Shown: positions 11,749 to 26,200, counted from the stretch's first letter. The stretch: DNA of 64,000 nt from Pleurotus djamor (GCA_029747585.1 JAPEVF010000009.1:1-64000), one strand, 5' to 3'. Notes: generated by a model from the sequence alone, not told the origin. A program made the numbers and translations.

Positions 11749-12453
11749 TGTGGCGAACTAGGATGTTTGAAGCAAAAAGCCTTGTGCGATGAGGTGAAAG
11801 GTGAAGTGGAAGCACCGCGACCGAAGAACGTTGAGGAGAGGCTCAAGTCGCTCAACGGAGTCAAAGTTAAAGTTAGGCTGAGGGGAGGGCGCGAAAGGCG
11901 CGCTGTGACGGCTGGTAACGTGACCTGTTACTTTCATCAGGGGGCTCAGTCACAAACCGGCTCTCATCCTTGGATTGATGAACCACAGCGATGCAGTTTC
12001 AGAAGGCTAGTAGTAGGCAGTAGCCTTGTTTAGAGCGTTTCTATGTCTGTTGGATACAGGATACGAAGGAACTCGGACGAATGGATGCCAGCAAAGACTT
12101 GAGGACCAATCTGGCCATGCTAGTAGCGTAATTAGGGAGAGCACATAGCGGAGATTTCTACTTCAAACTGATTCTCATGGTGACAACACGGTGAGTTTCT
12201 GAGAAGGTAGAAATTATTACGCGGCCTTTCTGAACTTCTACGAGAAACTGACTGAGAAACTTCTATGTTTAGTGTAATGCAGCTCTGAAAACTCCTCGTA
12301 CTGTCCTCCTCCGTTCACGCAAACGAAGAACTAGATGTCCAGAGCAGCAACTCTGGACAACGAGGATGGAGTGGTAAGTATAGGGGGAATAGGGTGGAAC
12401 GAATTTAGGCGCCGGGCGCTTTCTCACCTTGGTCTGCACCCACCAACTCAAGA
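11749..12453. other. Divergent intergenic region between DCN1-like and CIA2 genes
   Basis: Both flanking genes read outward, so promoters are expected. Between about 12150 and 12265 a motif related to TTCTAC-NNN-AAACTGA appears twice in direct orientation, with a related inverted copy between. An exact 8-base inverted pair, ATTTCTAC and GTAGAAAT, lies within it. No gene is apparent. Confidence 0.45.
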
Positions 12454-13111
12454 ATGCCGGCAGAAATCTATAACCCAAACCCTGTCATCTTTGCACCGTC
12501 ACAAACGAAGAGTCGAAGCTCGAAATTGAAGAAGAAGAAGAAAGAGCCATCTTTCTGGGACGATTCTGAGGAAGAAGACGACGACGACGACGACCCCAAC
12601 GTCGTAGAACCAATTGACAACGAAGAAATATTCGGTCGGTCTTCCTTCTTCAGATCTACATTGCTGCTCATACTTCCGACAGACTTGATACGCAATATAT
12701 CTGACCCAGAGCATCCAAATTCACTGGAAGAGCTCCGCGTCGTCTCTGCACCACAGATCACCGTCTCAGAGAACCGCGTGATAGTAGAGTTCACTCCTAC
12801 CGTGCCTCACTGCGGCATGTCGACTCTGATCGGTGAGCGGAGGTACCTTGCTTGCCCTGTGCCTTCTCTCACCTCTGACCTATCTATATATCCGTATAGG
12901 TTTGACGATCCGGGTCAGACTCATGAATAGCCTTCCAGCCCGATTCAAAGTCGATATCTTTGTGAAACCCGGATCGCACCAGAGCGAGCATGCAGTGAAC
13001 AAGCAGCTGAATGATAAAGAGCGTGTGGCTGCGGCTCTCGAGAATCCGGCTCTCTTGGACACCGTTGAGAAGTGTTTGGTGGAGGCTGAGCGGTATGGAG
13101 CTCCAGAGTAA
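12454..13111 (+). CDS. CIA2: Cytosolic iron-sulfur assembly component 2 (MIP18/FAM96 family)
   Basis: Subunit of the CIA targeting complex (with Cia1 and Met18) that hands Fe-S clusters to cytosolic and nuclear proteins. The diagnostic stretch is [21 protein letters not shown], then [14 protein letters not shown] with the conserved reactive Cys, and [20 protein letters not shown]. The N-terminus has a Lys run and an Asp/Glu run (EEEDDDDDD). Two introns: one after EEIF (weak donor GTCGGT) and one after TLIG. The start at 12454 gives [13 protein letters not shown], matching the NPNP(L/V)I(Y/F) start of homologues. The length of about 175 residues is normal. Confidence 0.93.
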
Positions 13112-13641
13112 AACGAAGACCTCTCAATCAGGCGTGAATCGCCAAGTTGTATGTATCACTAGCTTTGCCTTTGTAGCCTTTATCTAGTCATTATTATCGA
13201 TCTTTTGCGAATGCAAGCGCTGTGGGTGTAATAGATAGCAACCGACTCTGGCGGACTTTGAGCTCGTCCATCCAAGTTACTACTTTCAGAAACTCGCTTG
13301 TCGAGATCCACCGTCGGTCGCGATGCGGAAATACGAGCCGATTCAGGTTCGAAATCATATTTCTATGATCTAGAAATTACGTAGAGTAACGCATGAGGTA
13401 TAACTACATATGTGGAATATATAATGAAGGTATTGGCTACAACAGTGTAGATGTGGGTAAATGATACAATTGATTGGGGTGCAGTTGGAGGTGAAAGGGA
13501 ATTGCAGAAATGGGAATGAGAAAGATGACGTCTATAGAAGGAATCCATGTGTGCGACGGAGCGACAAAACAAGTGCAGGCGGGCGGAAGGGGACACGTGA
13601 AAGCCATGTGGGAAAAGGACCGAAAAGGGAACAACGTTTGT
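13112..13641. other. Convergent 3' spacer between CIA2 and the first DUF7330 gene
   Basis: These 530 bases lie between two gene ends. The AT-rich part around 13370-13460 is consistent with 3' untranslated sequence. No family-like open frame is seen. Confidence 0.45.
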
Positions 13642-14372
13642 TCATCCGTCGAGCAGGAAATCCCAATCTATCGCCGTCTCTGGCGATTTCTTGCAGCCGA
13701 AGAGTCGTCTCAGCGTCTCCTTGCGTGCATTCTCTGGTGCTCGTGTTTGCACGTCCCACATTCTGAACGCGATGGTACCACGTGTGACAACGACGACCTC
13801 GTCCTGGTCGTCTGCTGCGTCGCTATAGGAACCCTCGTTGAGGCGGACATTCTTCATTATCCGATTGACAAAGCCGGCGGAATAAGTCGCGCGGCCAGAG
13901 TGTGTGATACGACCTCGGAAGTCGGAGGGTAGCCAGACGGTCACGTCTGAATTCTCTGATTCGATGTCGAGGTAAAATTTAGATCGGTGGATTGGGCGGC
14001 ACTAAGGAGGAGGGGAGGTAAGTAGGTGTCGCGGGATGGGATGGGTGAGGTGGATACGCACAACTTTTACTCTGCAAGGCCCATCCTCGCTGGAAATCAT
14101 CATGCTCATCCGGTGGTCGACAGGTTGGCTGCGAGCCCGGTAATGGGGTAGGACCAGTGAGAGGTCGATCGGTAGGTGTTCAGTGTCAAGCTGAAAATCC
14201 CAATCCTGATCGGGATTGTATTTGACTCGGTATGTGCCCAACGCTGGGGCGTTTGGGAGCAGGTAATCCTTCTCAAGCAAGGATGTCTACCGATACCGGT
14301 GAGTTGTCAGGTAAAACCATGAAAAAAGGTGGGACTCACGGAGCTAGAACAACCAGCGGAGGACATGATCAT
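13642..14372 (-). CDS. DUF7330-type protein, copy A
   Basis: Protein of unknown function resembling the basidiomycete DUF7330 family. Three exons. The first is very short (MIMSSAGCSSS, ATG at 14372). The second carries EKDYLLPNAPALGTYRVKYN and a beta-rich stretch ending SSEDGPCRVKV. The last reads FYLDIESENSDVTVWLPSDF, RGRITHSGRA, AGFVNRIMKNVRLNEG, DEVVVVTRGTIAFRMWD and ends FLLDG. The pattern IESENSDV-x-V-x-LPSDF-x-G is shared with copy B 1.3 kb away, so they are tandem paralogues on the same strand. No signal peptide or transmembrane segment is visible. The family assignment rests on pattern memory. Confidence 0.68.
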
Positions 14373-15671
14373 TTGGTAGAAGAGACCAGGCGGTATAGGT
14401 TTTTAACGGGACGGGGGGTACATGGAAACGAAGAGCATCCTTGGTGGTTATAAGGGAAGAGTATCGTCAGGGGAATATGATTCTGGCCTTGTCCTGATTG
14501 GGGAAGGCATTGCCTCACATGCGACCCAAACAAATTCCGATTTTGGTAACCATTGTTTTTACTTCTTATTGTTGTGCGTTCGACGGCCAGCTGAGAAGCA
14601 ATTCTTCGAGAGAACATGAGGAATTCTGCAGGCGAGCAGACTAAACGCGGCCACGCCCATTCTCATACCTGTCAAGGAAGAATGCTTCAGAACAATGTCC
14701 CTTCATGACATAGTAGGCTATATGACTTGCGCGACCTCAAGAAGGGACAATGGCCCTACACACAATGCCCCAACAGCCATCCTCCACCCACATTGCCCGC
14801 TTTGGCCAACAAGGACGAGCTGCGAAATGCCGTTGAAGGCGAGTACAACACCGTGTTTCACTGGCCACAGATCATTTCCATAGTACTGCTGGCCTTGTGA
14901 ATACAAACTGAGCCCAAGTCGTCACGCAACAACCATCCGTCACATTATTCTTTTCAGGAGGAAAGTGGTAGAAACTCAAAACATGGGGGGTCAAAACGCT
15001 CGATCGAGCAACCCCGATACTCGTTGAATGGCCCGAGCACGCGAGTTGGATCCGTGCAGGTATCGGATCGGACGGCGGTTTTACATCGGCGAATGTAAGT
15101 GCAGACGCCTTCAATTGCACCCGCTATACCGTAGAACAATTAGATCAACCCTATGCACCGGTGAAGGATAGTAGAAGAAGCCATTCATCATGATGGAATG
15201 ATTACGGCTCTCGGTGATTTGGGGAACAGGCATTGAGATTGCCTAAAATACGCAGCCTACTCGTCGATGGATGAGCAATCCATCGGGTCGCTCGTTACAC
15301 ACCATGTGCCAAGCATGGCCTGAAGCTCGCACACCGCGCAGTACCAACAGCAACCCACTTAACCAGTATCCACAATACCGGCTTAACCGAAGAGAAGAAG
15401 CGAAACATTTCCTCGGAGCGATCCTTGCGGTTCCTGGATCAGCTGCTTCAGCTGCTTCCATATTTTACGGGCTGAATAACGTTCTCAAGTACACCTTCGC
15501 GGTGCTAGCACCGAATAAGAAAGTACATGGCTATCTCGATGTTCCATGGGGTTTTATGGGACAGGAGTCCGTTAGGGATAAATAGGAGCGCCCTGATTCC
15601 AGGCCCAGGCACGACGACGGTCGCAGAGTCTAGCAGTCCTCGAGTCCTCGAGTACTTGTTCCTCGTTTTCG
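14373..15671. other. Intergenic region between the two DUF7330 genes
   Basis: This 1.3 kb should contain the promoter of copy A and the 3' region of copy B. The longest open frame (15271-15585 plus, 104 codons) has no recognisable features and begins in a region with no promoter signal. I do not call it a gene. Confidence 0.45.
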
Positions 15672-16277
15672 TCAAGAAAAGCTGAGCAAGCGCTTCAGAC
15701 GTTCCACGCCGCTCACAGGTGCGTCCAACGATGTCCAAACCGACTTGTTACGCTCCAAAGGTGTCTGTTCCATCAGGCACAACTCGACACACCCAGGGGC
15801 CATGACGAAGACCTCATCCTCCCCTTCAAACCCCTTGGGACTATTCATCCGTATGGCACCAGCTTTCACTCGATCATTGAACCCAGTGCTCCAAGACACG
15901 CGCCCTTGCCTCGATTCCCCCTGGTTAATAGACACAGCGCCCTGGAAATCTGGCGGGAGGACGATGCTCACATTTGATTCTTCAGATATGACAGTTAATT
16001 GAAAGAAATGATGAACCGCTCCTGGTAGTCGATTCTGTCAATGTTTTGGAAAATAGGTGGATGATGCATGGAAACGACGTGTGTCAGCGGGATATTCGGT
16101 TGATGATGGAGAGAGAAGGAGCCGGGACTGTGAATTCAGAGTGGAGATGTTTTCACTCACCAATTCGACGGCAATACTTCCAGCCCGGCTTCGGAGGTCG
16201 ATCGTGGACTTGTAAAACGGAGGAGCATCCGCAGGCCACGGCGGTAAGAGCAGGACTCGAAGATTGATATCGTCCAT
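15672..16277 (-). CDS. DUF7330-type protein, copy B
   Basis: Paralogue of copy A. The last exon reads FFQLTVISEESNVSIVLPPDF, QGAVSINQGESRQG, STGFNDRVKAGAIRMN and DEVFVMAPGCVELCL, and ends at 15672. Upstream exons give INLRVLLLPPWPADAPPFYK and STIDLRSRAGSIAVEL. Introns separate the pieces near 16030-16060 and 16130-16165. The ATG at 16277 (MDDINLRV) is the first in frame, but a short upstream exon like that of copy A may be missing. The function is unknown. The same orientation and similar exon plan point to tandem duplication. Confidence 0.62.
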
Positions 16278-16878
16278 CTCACATCTCACTATTCCCGGGC
16301 TCCGTCTGCTGCATTTGATACCTCTGGGATTCGGGAGAAGCTGTTCTGTGACCGTTTTGTGTTGTACAGGAGAATGCTAGTAAATGGGTCCATCATTGCA
16401 TCAAAATAGAACGATTGGTTTGATGATGTGCATACTTTGTCCATGCTATTCGTCCTTCGCGCTAGGCCACGACCGGGGCTGGTGGGCAGGAGCCCGCTTA
16501 CCTGAGGGAGTAGTCATGATCAGCGTGTGCATCGGATGAATGTACTCGCTACGCACTGTGTTCCGTCTACGTTGACCTAGCATGGTTTCTCTCGGAGGGT
16601 GTAGGGGGAGCTGGAAATGGGCCCACAGATCCTATTATATCGCCACTTTTACCATCACGCCTCAAACGTCGTGCCCACACTACAAAGGATTCAGCCACGT
16701 TCAGGAAACTCTTCATGGCCTGATCACGTTGCGTTGCATAGAAGGGACCTCATGTCAATTCCGGCATGTAAACGTACAATGGTGGTATGAACGCTGAAAG
16801 TTATATGTAGTAATTGATAGCTAATGGTAGAGAGATAGGTATGGGCATACGAGAGAAGGGCCGATGAGTCTTATGACC
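16278..16878. other. Spacer between DUF7330 copy B and RAD18
   Basis: This holds the presumed promoter of DUF7330 copy B and the 3' end of RAD18. I see no supported gene. Confidence 0.45.
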
Positions 16879-18359
16879 CTAAGAAGCGGGTTCATCTTCC
16901 GAAGGTGAGTTAGGAGAACCATCACTTGGCGAAGAACGTGTGTGTGGCGAGGATGGTGGAAGGGCTGAAGACTCTGAAGGACTACGAGCCTGAGCTAAAC
17001 GAGGAGCAGGTCTAGCAGCCGCTACAAGGGCCTTGAACTCCCCGTCGTAGCGTTTCTGTTCCCAGCACGACGGGTTTAGTGACACTAAGAAAGTGGGTAA
17101 GAACGACGATATGCTCACCTCATGAGCGACCGGATCCTCAACGACAGTTTTCTTGAGCTTCTGCCCCTCTTCCCAAATCCTTAGCTCTCTGCGCAGCTCC
17201 TTCAACGATCTCTGGTGTTTCTCCGATTTATCTAAATTAGCATTGAAGAGCATAACCCAGCTATAAGCGTAGACTTCAGTGAAACAAGTAATTGAGGTGC
17301 GTTTGAAAGTTACTGACTGCTTGTGGCGGGCAATCAGTATGCCCTTGTCCCCCGTAGTCGGTAGGTCCCATTCTGATAATCTATCCTTGATAACCTTGTC
17401 CTTCACAGTATTGTACGCCAACTTGGGTAAAGGGTCACTAGGTCCATCTTGGCTACCTAACCTAAAAGCGAAATGCGTGAAGAGGACGCTTTGGGACGTA
17501 GATGAGATACAAACCTCTCCTTTCCTTTACCCTTCTTCTCGCCGGTTAATATGTTCTGCCAGGCGGCAACGGCCTTGGGTTTGTCTTTTGGTTTGTCTTT
17601 CTTGACAAGGTGTTGCACACAACCACTATCAAGATGGGCGTTGATGTTGTGTAGTAAGACTGGCTTTGAGCAGATTGGGCAGCTGGCAACGCCTGAATGG
17701 TATACTCGGTGAGTCGATGAAGGACTACAAGGTTTACTCAAAACACTCACCTTTTGAGCTACTCTCGGCCACATCACCTCGTTGTTGGTCATCGTCGATT
17801 AATTCGACACTCGGAGATCGTCTAGCATCATTCTGCTCTCGTTTCCGTTTCTTATTAGGTTGCGGTGAGCTAATGTTATGGGATTGGGCGGTTTGGAGGC
17901 GAGTCAGTAAATCTTGCGTTTCGCCCAATAGTTTGAGGATACAAGGCCTATTGATAATTTATGAGGACGAGACTAGCGGGAAGATAGCGAGAAGCAAGTA
18001 CCGTGCGTCTCGCCATGCTTGGACAGCTTGTTCTAACGAGGGATTTGGCCGTATATGGACGTCACTGCTAGTTTTCCGGCACTGTGGGCACTCGTCCTTT
18101 AGTGCAAGCGCGTCACGTACACACTACTGCACCCATAAGCAGACCGTCATATTACTCGAGATACTTGGCGTACCAGAGAGCAAAAACAATGTCCGCAAGC
18201 TAGAGTCACCGGCGCGTCGTAAAAGTCTTGACATATGCCACAGCGCATGGCAGAGTCGAGGTCACGTAGACCTGGACGAATAGAGGCTTTTGGGAAGTCT
18301 GATGGATCACTGATATCAGCATCCATGAGCAATTTCACGTTGTTTGTGGGTACAGTCAT
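16879..18359 (-). CDS. RAD18: Postreplication repair E3 ubiquitin ligase RAD18
   Basis: RING-type E3 that works with Rad6 to monoubiquitinate PCNA at stalled forks. The domain order is as expected. An N-terminal C3HC4 RING (CGICQDFYDAPVTLACGHCF, then CVRDALALKDECPQC) is split by an intron. A UBZ zinc finger (CPICSKPVLLHNINAHLDSG, then C) follows. A SAP-like segment reads LPKLAYNTVKDKVIKDRLSE, and a Rad6-binding-type charged helix reads EKHQRSLKELRRELRIWEEG. The Ser/Pro-rich tail ends EDEPAS. Several introns are needed. The ATG at 18359 (MTVPTNNVKLLMDADISDP) precedes the RING by about 40 residues, the usual spacing. The length of about 390 residues is normal. Confidence 0.92.
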
Positions 18360-19116
18360 CGTCGTCAACGATTAAGAGGTTTGACTCGGCGTCACGCTGG
18401 AAACGTTACGCGACGCATCACCTGATGGTGTGATCGCGGTTCAGGGGCGTCACGGTTCACTGTCACCAAAGCAAAAGCCATGATCGGTTGAACCCCAACG
18501 TTGTCTATGACCTGCATACCTGATCGTCATTCTACTCGGCGGCCGACTTGATATTTTGGAACTGGAGCCGCTAACGTTGGCTGATCGTTCAACGTACTTG
18601 TGGGTTCTTATGTCAGGGATATTCCTCGGAAATCTGGCTTCCTTCCTTTGGTTTCGCCTTTTCTGTTCTGCCATCATTATCGTGCATGTGGTCTACGTAC
18701 ATACTGGCCACGAGAACGTCAAATGTGCTGTTTCGACATATATCGTCGAGGAAGTAATTCAAATCCCCCGCGGTCCGGTCACGGCCTCCGCGTCGCTGTG
18801 ATCTCTTTCCTCCGCAAATTTGACTTCTCTACCTCCGCATAGCCTGCTGCGTCGCCCACGATTAGTCCGTTCCAATCACAAGGATCTGTTCATTTCTTCT
18901 ACCGGTCTGATTTGGTATGTTTCGATGTGGGGTGCGAGGTTGAACCGCTGTATGTGATCTATGACATGCTTTTCGTCAAGGAAGGGAGCCAGCAGAGCTC
19001 GGTACACATGATGATAGAATTTAGGCGGAATCTTGTCCTATGCTGCATACGTCTACTGAGCATATAAAAGGAGGTGTGACAAGGGATGAGTATACTGCAA
19101 CATCAAGTGGAAAAAC
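18360..19116 (+). other. Promoter region of the xylanase gene, divergent from RAD18
   Basis: Non-coding by inspection. A CCCCGC element at 18766-18771 fits the CreA/Cre1 carbon-repressor consensus (CYCCRS on this strand). That would suit a catabolite-repressed xylanase, but such a short match can occur by chance. The xylanase TATA box lies at the right end. Confidence 0.4.
19063..19070 (+). promoter_or_regulatory. TATA box of the xylanase gene
   Basis: TATAAAAG ends 46 bases before the ATG at 19117. It supports that start and a strong inducible promoter. Confidence 0.6.
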
Positions 19117-21265
<2,149 letters not shown>

Positions 21266-21450
21266 AATATATCTTACTGTAATTGATAGNTTCCTTTCGA
21301 CCGANCGAGGTGNNAATNAGTAATAAACNTTGGGNTCACGCTCTATATGNTCGAAAAATATGCACGCAACCGCGGTGATTCTTCACCATTANTGTATGAT
21401 CATGTCCACTCTAAGCAAAGCATNAACGGAAAAAATAGAACAAATGNATA

Positions 21451-22681
21451 TCAATAAAGGCCATCAAGGAAATCNTCCTTCTTAGGCTTTGGAGGAGGCG
21501 ATGTTTTAGGCAANGGAGAAGGACTCGNGGCNGAGGGGGGTAGATAATCCGAGATGATGGAGTTAAAGTCGGGTGTTGTTGCTGAGGGATCGTAANTTAG
21601 AAATGAATGAAGGAGTGAGGNNNTNANNTATTTNAACTTACCCGGAGTAACGTTGCGCGCGCGNATTGAGGTCTGCANCATGGTGNTCACGATCAAGCGG
21701 CGGATATCAGCTCCGTCAAGGGTCTGAAACCACGGGNGAGTTTAGAGNACGCACANAGTGCAAAGNTAAGCTANTGGACTGACCTTGGGCTCTTCCTTCT
21801 TCACGGCTACCGGCTTCTCTACGACACCATCCTGCTTCTTCATCGCCTCTTTCGCCGTTCCGAGAGGGTTAGAAGCAAGTCCCAAGAATGCTAGGACATC
21901 TCCTTTAGTGAGCATTCCCCGTACACCGGTCCCGGTGATCTTTGAAGGGTCCTGAATCGCAGAAGCGTGTTCTAAAAGTAGGCGATGGACTGAAGGGAAC
22001 AGAGGCCCGACGTTCTTCAGTATATGAGAGTGGTCTTGAGGGGGAGAGGGNGTGGAGGGAGATGAACTGGACGCGTCTNCGGAAGGTTTGGGTGGNTCTT
22101 CGGCGGGAGGTGCTGGCGTTGACTTGGCGGAAGACGGCTGCTCCTTTGGTACCTCAAGGTTTGAGATATCATCCCCTTCCTCCGCAAGGAGAGCAATGAC
22201 TTTGCCAACGGGTATGTTCTTTGCTCCGTCTGATACCTATCAATTGGGTTAGGGTGGTTTCGGAGAAGCTTGGGCGTATAGCAAGACGTGCCAGAATTTT
22301 GCCCATTATGCCATCTTCTTGAGCCTCAACATCTATCGTAGCCTTGTCCGTTTCCTACAAGTTGCGAAACAAGGATGAATTTATGAAAAGCTTGACGGTA
22401 TGGAAAAGCTTACAATTTCTAGTAGAACGTCGCCAGCGGAGAAACTCTCCCCATCACGTTTTTTCCACTGTGCTATTCCTCCCTCTGTCATTGTAGGAGA
22501 CATGGCTGGCATTTGCATTGATGTGACTGCTCGTCGCACTGACGAGGAATGGATGCCTGTATACTGTCGAGTTTAATGACAAGAATCTACACGTCGAAGT
22601 CGTAGGAGACGAACACCGTGTTCTCGCTGAGCCAGCAGCCACCTTCCTCGCTACGGAGGGTACAAGATTTGAGGCTTGCAT
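21451..22681 (-). CDS. PDX1: Pyruvate dehydrogenase complex protein X (E3-binding protein)
   Basis: Lipoyl-bearing structural subunit that anchors E3 (dihydrolipoamide dehydrogenase) in the mitochondrial pyruvate dehydrogenase complex. The presequence is [20 protein letters not shown]. The lipoyl domain reads [20 protein letters not shown], then [20 protein letters not shown] with the lipoyl Lys in DKA. An Ala/Pro/Ser linker leads to a peripheral-subunit-binding domain ([36 protein letters not shown]). No catalytic acyltransferase domain with the HxxxDG site follows; the protein ends PKKxDFLDGLY after a short tail. This separates it from E2 (LAT1). The region is peppered with N, so single residues are uncertain. 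A lysine-less relative is encoded at 52463-53478. Confidence 0.87.
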
Positions 22682-23234
22682 GACGGAAGACGAGAGGGAG
22701 GAAGCAGGAGGAAGTTCGCGCGCGAGCCAAGTTGGACTTGGTCGAATGAGTTCGCGAGAAGCGCTTGTGACGGAATCAACTCTGCCCAACGTAATTTTGC
22801 TGACATAATGCCAATTTCCCAGCCAGGACGAGGACCAGAACGCCTTCACTCCTCTTCCAATCACACCCTTCTCATCGCGAGCCACACACGCTCTTGGCTT
22901 CTCCCTTTTCCTCGACGGTTGACTATGCTTTGGTGAGAGAAAGCCGTCATCCAGAACCACGACGACTACGCTGCACCTCATACTGTATCTTCGGAGGCAT
23001 TGACACCGGGATTGGTAGAATTTTTGCTCGGTAAGTTCTTCATCATCTCGACATGAGGTCGCGGCGTTGAAGTGGCACTTATAGGCCATATTTTCTTGTG
23101 AAGCAGCTTCATCAAACGGTGTGTGAGTGACTTTATGGCTTGCGCAGTGGATGGTACTGACAAACGGAATAGATCCTTACAATCCTTGCGACCCTCCGTG
23201 ACGGCAGACGCGACTCTTTGGGTGCTTCGGGCAA
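22682..23234. other. Divergent promoter region between PDX1 and SCAP
   Basis: These 553 bases lie between two outward-reading starts. No TATA box and no gene are seen. A minus-strand open frame spanning 22454-23089 is only partly a shadow of PDX1 and has no family features. Confidence 0.45.
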
Positions 23235-26200
23235 ATGCTCAGTCGGTCTCTCCAGCGCATTCGAAGTATTGGTGCTACATACTGCCATCAATTCGGGCTG
23301 TACGTTGCGCAGACTCGCTTGCCATGTTTTACGCAGCTTATCTTCCTCTTGTACAGACATTGCGCGACCCATCAAATCAGAATCATCCTCGTTTCCTGTG
23401 TTGTGATAACATCCTTATTCTACCCTGCGTTGGACCTATATTATAGTCAGTCAGCTCTCCTTCCATATCTATCCCTCGCATACGTCTTCTCGCCTTCCGC
23501 CACTTCACCCTCCATTTCAAGCCGAGTCTCCGACCTACACACTCTATGGACCCCACACAGCTCGCTATTTCGTGTTCAGGACGACGCACTCACCAGAGCG
23601 CGATGTCGTCACGAACCTTCCATCCGTATGGAGCGAATATTGATACAAAACTCGGAACTGGACCATGATAACGAAGGCTCATCTAATAGTAGGATTTTGC
23701 TGGAGACCTATGACTTCGAGCGAAGAATACGCCAGGCTATCGCCGACAGCAATACCCCATGCGTCAGAGGCCATGACGGTGAATGCCTCGTTATAAGCCC
23801 CCTCGCATTCTGGGATTATGACCCCTCGGCTCTGCAATCCGAAACTGCTATCATCGATACACTCAGTGCCTCTGGGAATGTCACCGTAGCTGGAATACTT
23901 GTCACCCCTCAAATGGTCCTTGCTGGTCGGGGCTTACACGAAGACGAGACCAGTTCGGACTATGATCGTTATGACTTTGATTACGCCGAACACATCGTTC
24001 TCACATACTTCTTTCGGGAAGCGGACTGCTTGGGGAATTCCGAAAGCTCTGTCTGGCGGGAAGTGGTGGAACTCGCTGCCGGGAAGCCACCAGAGGACTT
24101 TCAAGCTATGGACCCAGAGTTGTTGGCCTTACAATACGCGCCTTCACAAGGACCATTCAAGTACGAACATACCACACTCTCAACATTCATCTATCTGGCA
24201 TACACTTCCTTCTTTGCCTACGTTACTTGGTCGATGCGGAAAATGCGGCGTGTTCACTCAAGAATTGGTCTTACTTTTACCGCCCTCGTTGAAATCGCTG
24301 TCAGTACAATCACGAGTTTAAGCGTTTGTGCCTTGGTTGGATTCAAGGTAACGATGGTTCCATGGTGAGTGTCTATAGTAGCCTTGCATGATAGTTATTA
24401 ACCCTCCTCAGGGAGTTACTCCCAATTGTCATTGTCTTCGTCGGCGCAGAGAATATGTTCAACCTCGTGAGTATTCCAAATCACCCCGCACCCCACACGT
24501 ACTCACCTGGCCTTTAGGTTGACGCCGTGACTNAAAACGTCGACAACCCTCACAGTCAAAGATAGAATTGCCGAGGGTTTGGCTCGCGCTGGTACATCCA
24601 ATACACTCAAAGTAGTGTCGTACAATTCCATCCTTGGCGTGCTTGCAGTCTTCTCCTTTGGTGCAATCCGCCAGTTCTGCGTGTTTGCTATTGTTGTCCT
24701 CGTTGCTCACTGGTTTCTGGCTCATACCTTCTTCCTGGCGGTTCTTTCCATCGATATCCAGCGATTAGGAGTAAGGATGTCCCATATCCATAACATGCAG
24801 CGAAACTAACCTCATGCCACTATTTTCTTCCAATCAGCTGGATGAACTGTTACGGCAGGGTACTGGCCTCTCTGTGACATCTGAAACCTCCTCGGTGGAA
24901 ACGAAGACTCGTGTACCGAAGACTAGATGGCAATCCTTCGTCTCCCATATACAAGGCGCCCTGAAGGGGCGTGCTCGGACAAACCTCAGTCTATTTTTGG
25001 TCGGTACATTCCCTTCAGTGTCCAAAATCATGTCCCTTATTACTTCCCGCTAGCTTCTCGCCACGACAGCTGCACTTTACTTCGCCACCTACCCGTCAAC
25101 CACCTCACGAGCCCCCGTAACTCAAACGCCTAGGCAAGCGAAAGCCTTAGTGCGGAATCGAGAGAACTTTTCCCAGGCTCAACCGCCACATGTTTCTCCT
25201 GTGAATGCACTGTGGCAGACTCTCAATCCATCTGGGGATCCAATACTCCACCTGCGAATCGAGAGCCCCGTTGTTCTCTCGCTGAACTCAAATCCACCCG
25301 ACCATGGCCCTGAACCTGGAAGTGCATCTAGGCGCATTCCCACCGATAATTTGAGAAGAGGGAAATCCCGATTCTCATGGAAACTCCTGGTTTGGACCTT
25401 CAAGATTGTGGTCTTGCCCATCACAACTACAACAAGTGCATTGTATCTGCTGCTGCTCTATCTTCTCAAGGATGCGGAGCTCCTTGAAGCTCAGAGACAC
25501 CGCGCGGAAGCGACTCCATCTAAAATCAAGGCCGAACCGAAGAGTCTGGAACATCAAATTAGTTTCGGTACTCTGCCTAGGAGCGTGGAAGCTGATATCG
25601 ATATCGTTGCAGCAACCAAAGACGGCCGTTTGATAGTCTGTGTGAGTGTACGGAGTGAGTTGGCTGTCTGGTGGAGGCCTTCATCACTTGGGATCGAAGA
25701 AACTGAGCATGAGTCTGGAGGCGCGGATGACTGGCGGTACAGTCATATCGACACGACGGACCTGATGCTGCGCTCGCGAGCCACTTCGAATGGTCGTTCT
25801 CGGGTATCAATTATCTGTGCTGCTATCGACTCCCAAGGCAAATACTTTGCTGTCGGGACGTCCACAGGTGTCATCGGCGTCTGGCAAATCAATCGACCAA
25901 CATCCACTTCGCTCATTGATATCCGTGCTCTATCGCACCTCAGCCTCCCCGCCGGAGCGACTTCTGCTGTCGTCAGCATGACGTTCGTCAACGCTCCCTC
26001 CTCCACCGTCCTGCCTACCTTGTTGTCCATCCTTGACGACAACCGTACGATGGAATGGACCATCGGTTCTTCCCCTCAAGCTACGTATATCGGTCCTGAT
26101 AGGGAAGGCACCGTCACCAAGTCGCTTTTCGTGCATGCCTACCCGGATGATCGTATATTGGTTGCCTTCTGTATGGACGATGGGTGCACGGAATTGGTTG

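Noticed and set aside
13330..13370. Possible tRNA B-box-like GGTTCGAAATC
   Set aside because: No matching A-box at the right distance and no cloverleaf could be drawn.
15271..15585. 104-codon open frame on the plus strand between the DUF7330 genes
   Set aside because: No recognisable motif, no promoter signal, and it lies in the expected promoter and 3' space of two minus-strand genes.
18556..18842. Open frames with a hydrophobic stretch upstream of the xylanase (membrane-protein-like)
   Set aside because: Not supported by splice sites or family similarity. It lies in the xylanase promoter.
22454..23089. 211-codon minus-strand open frame overlapping the PDX1 5' end
   Set aside because: It reads PDX1 exon 1 in frame but runs through an intron and far upstream of the PDX1 start. 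The extra part has no family features and is upstream non-coding sequence left open by chance.
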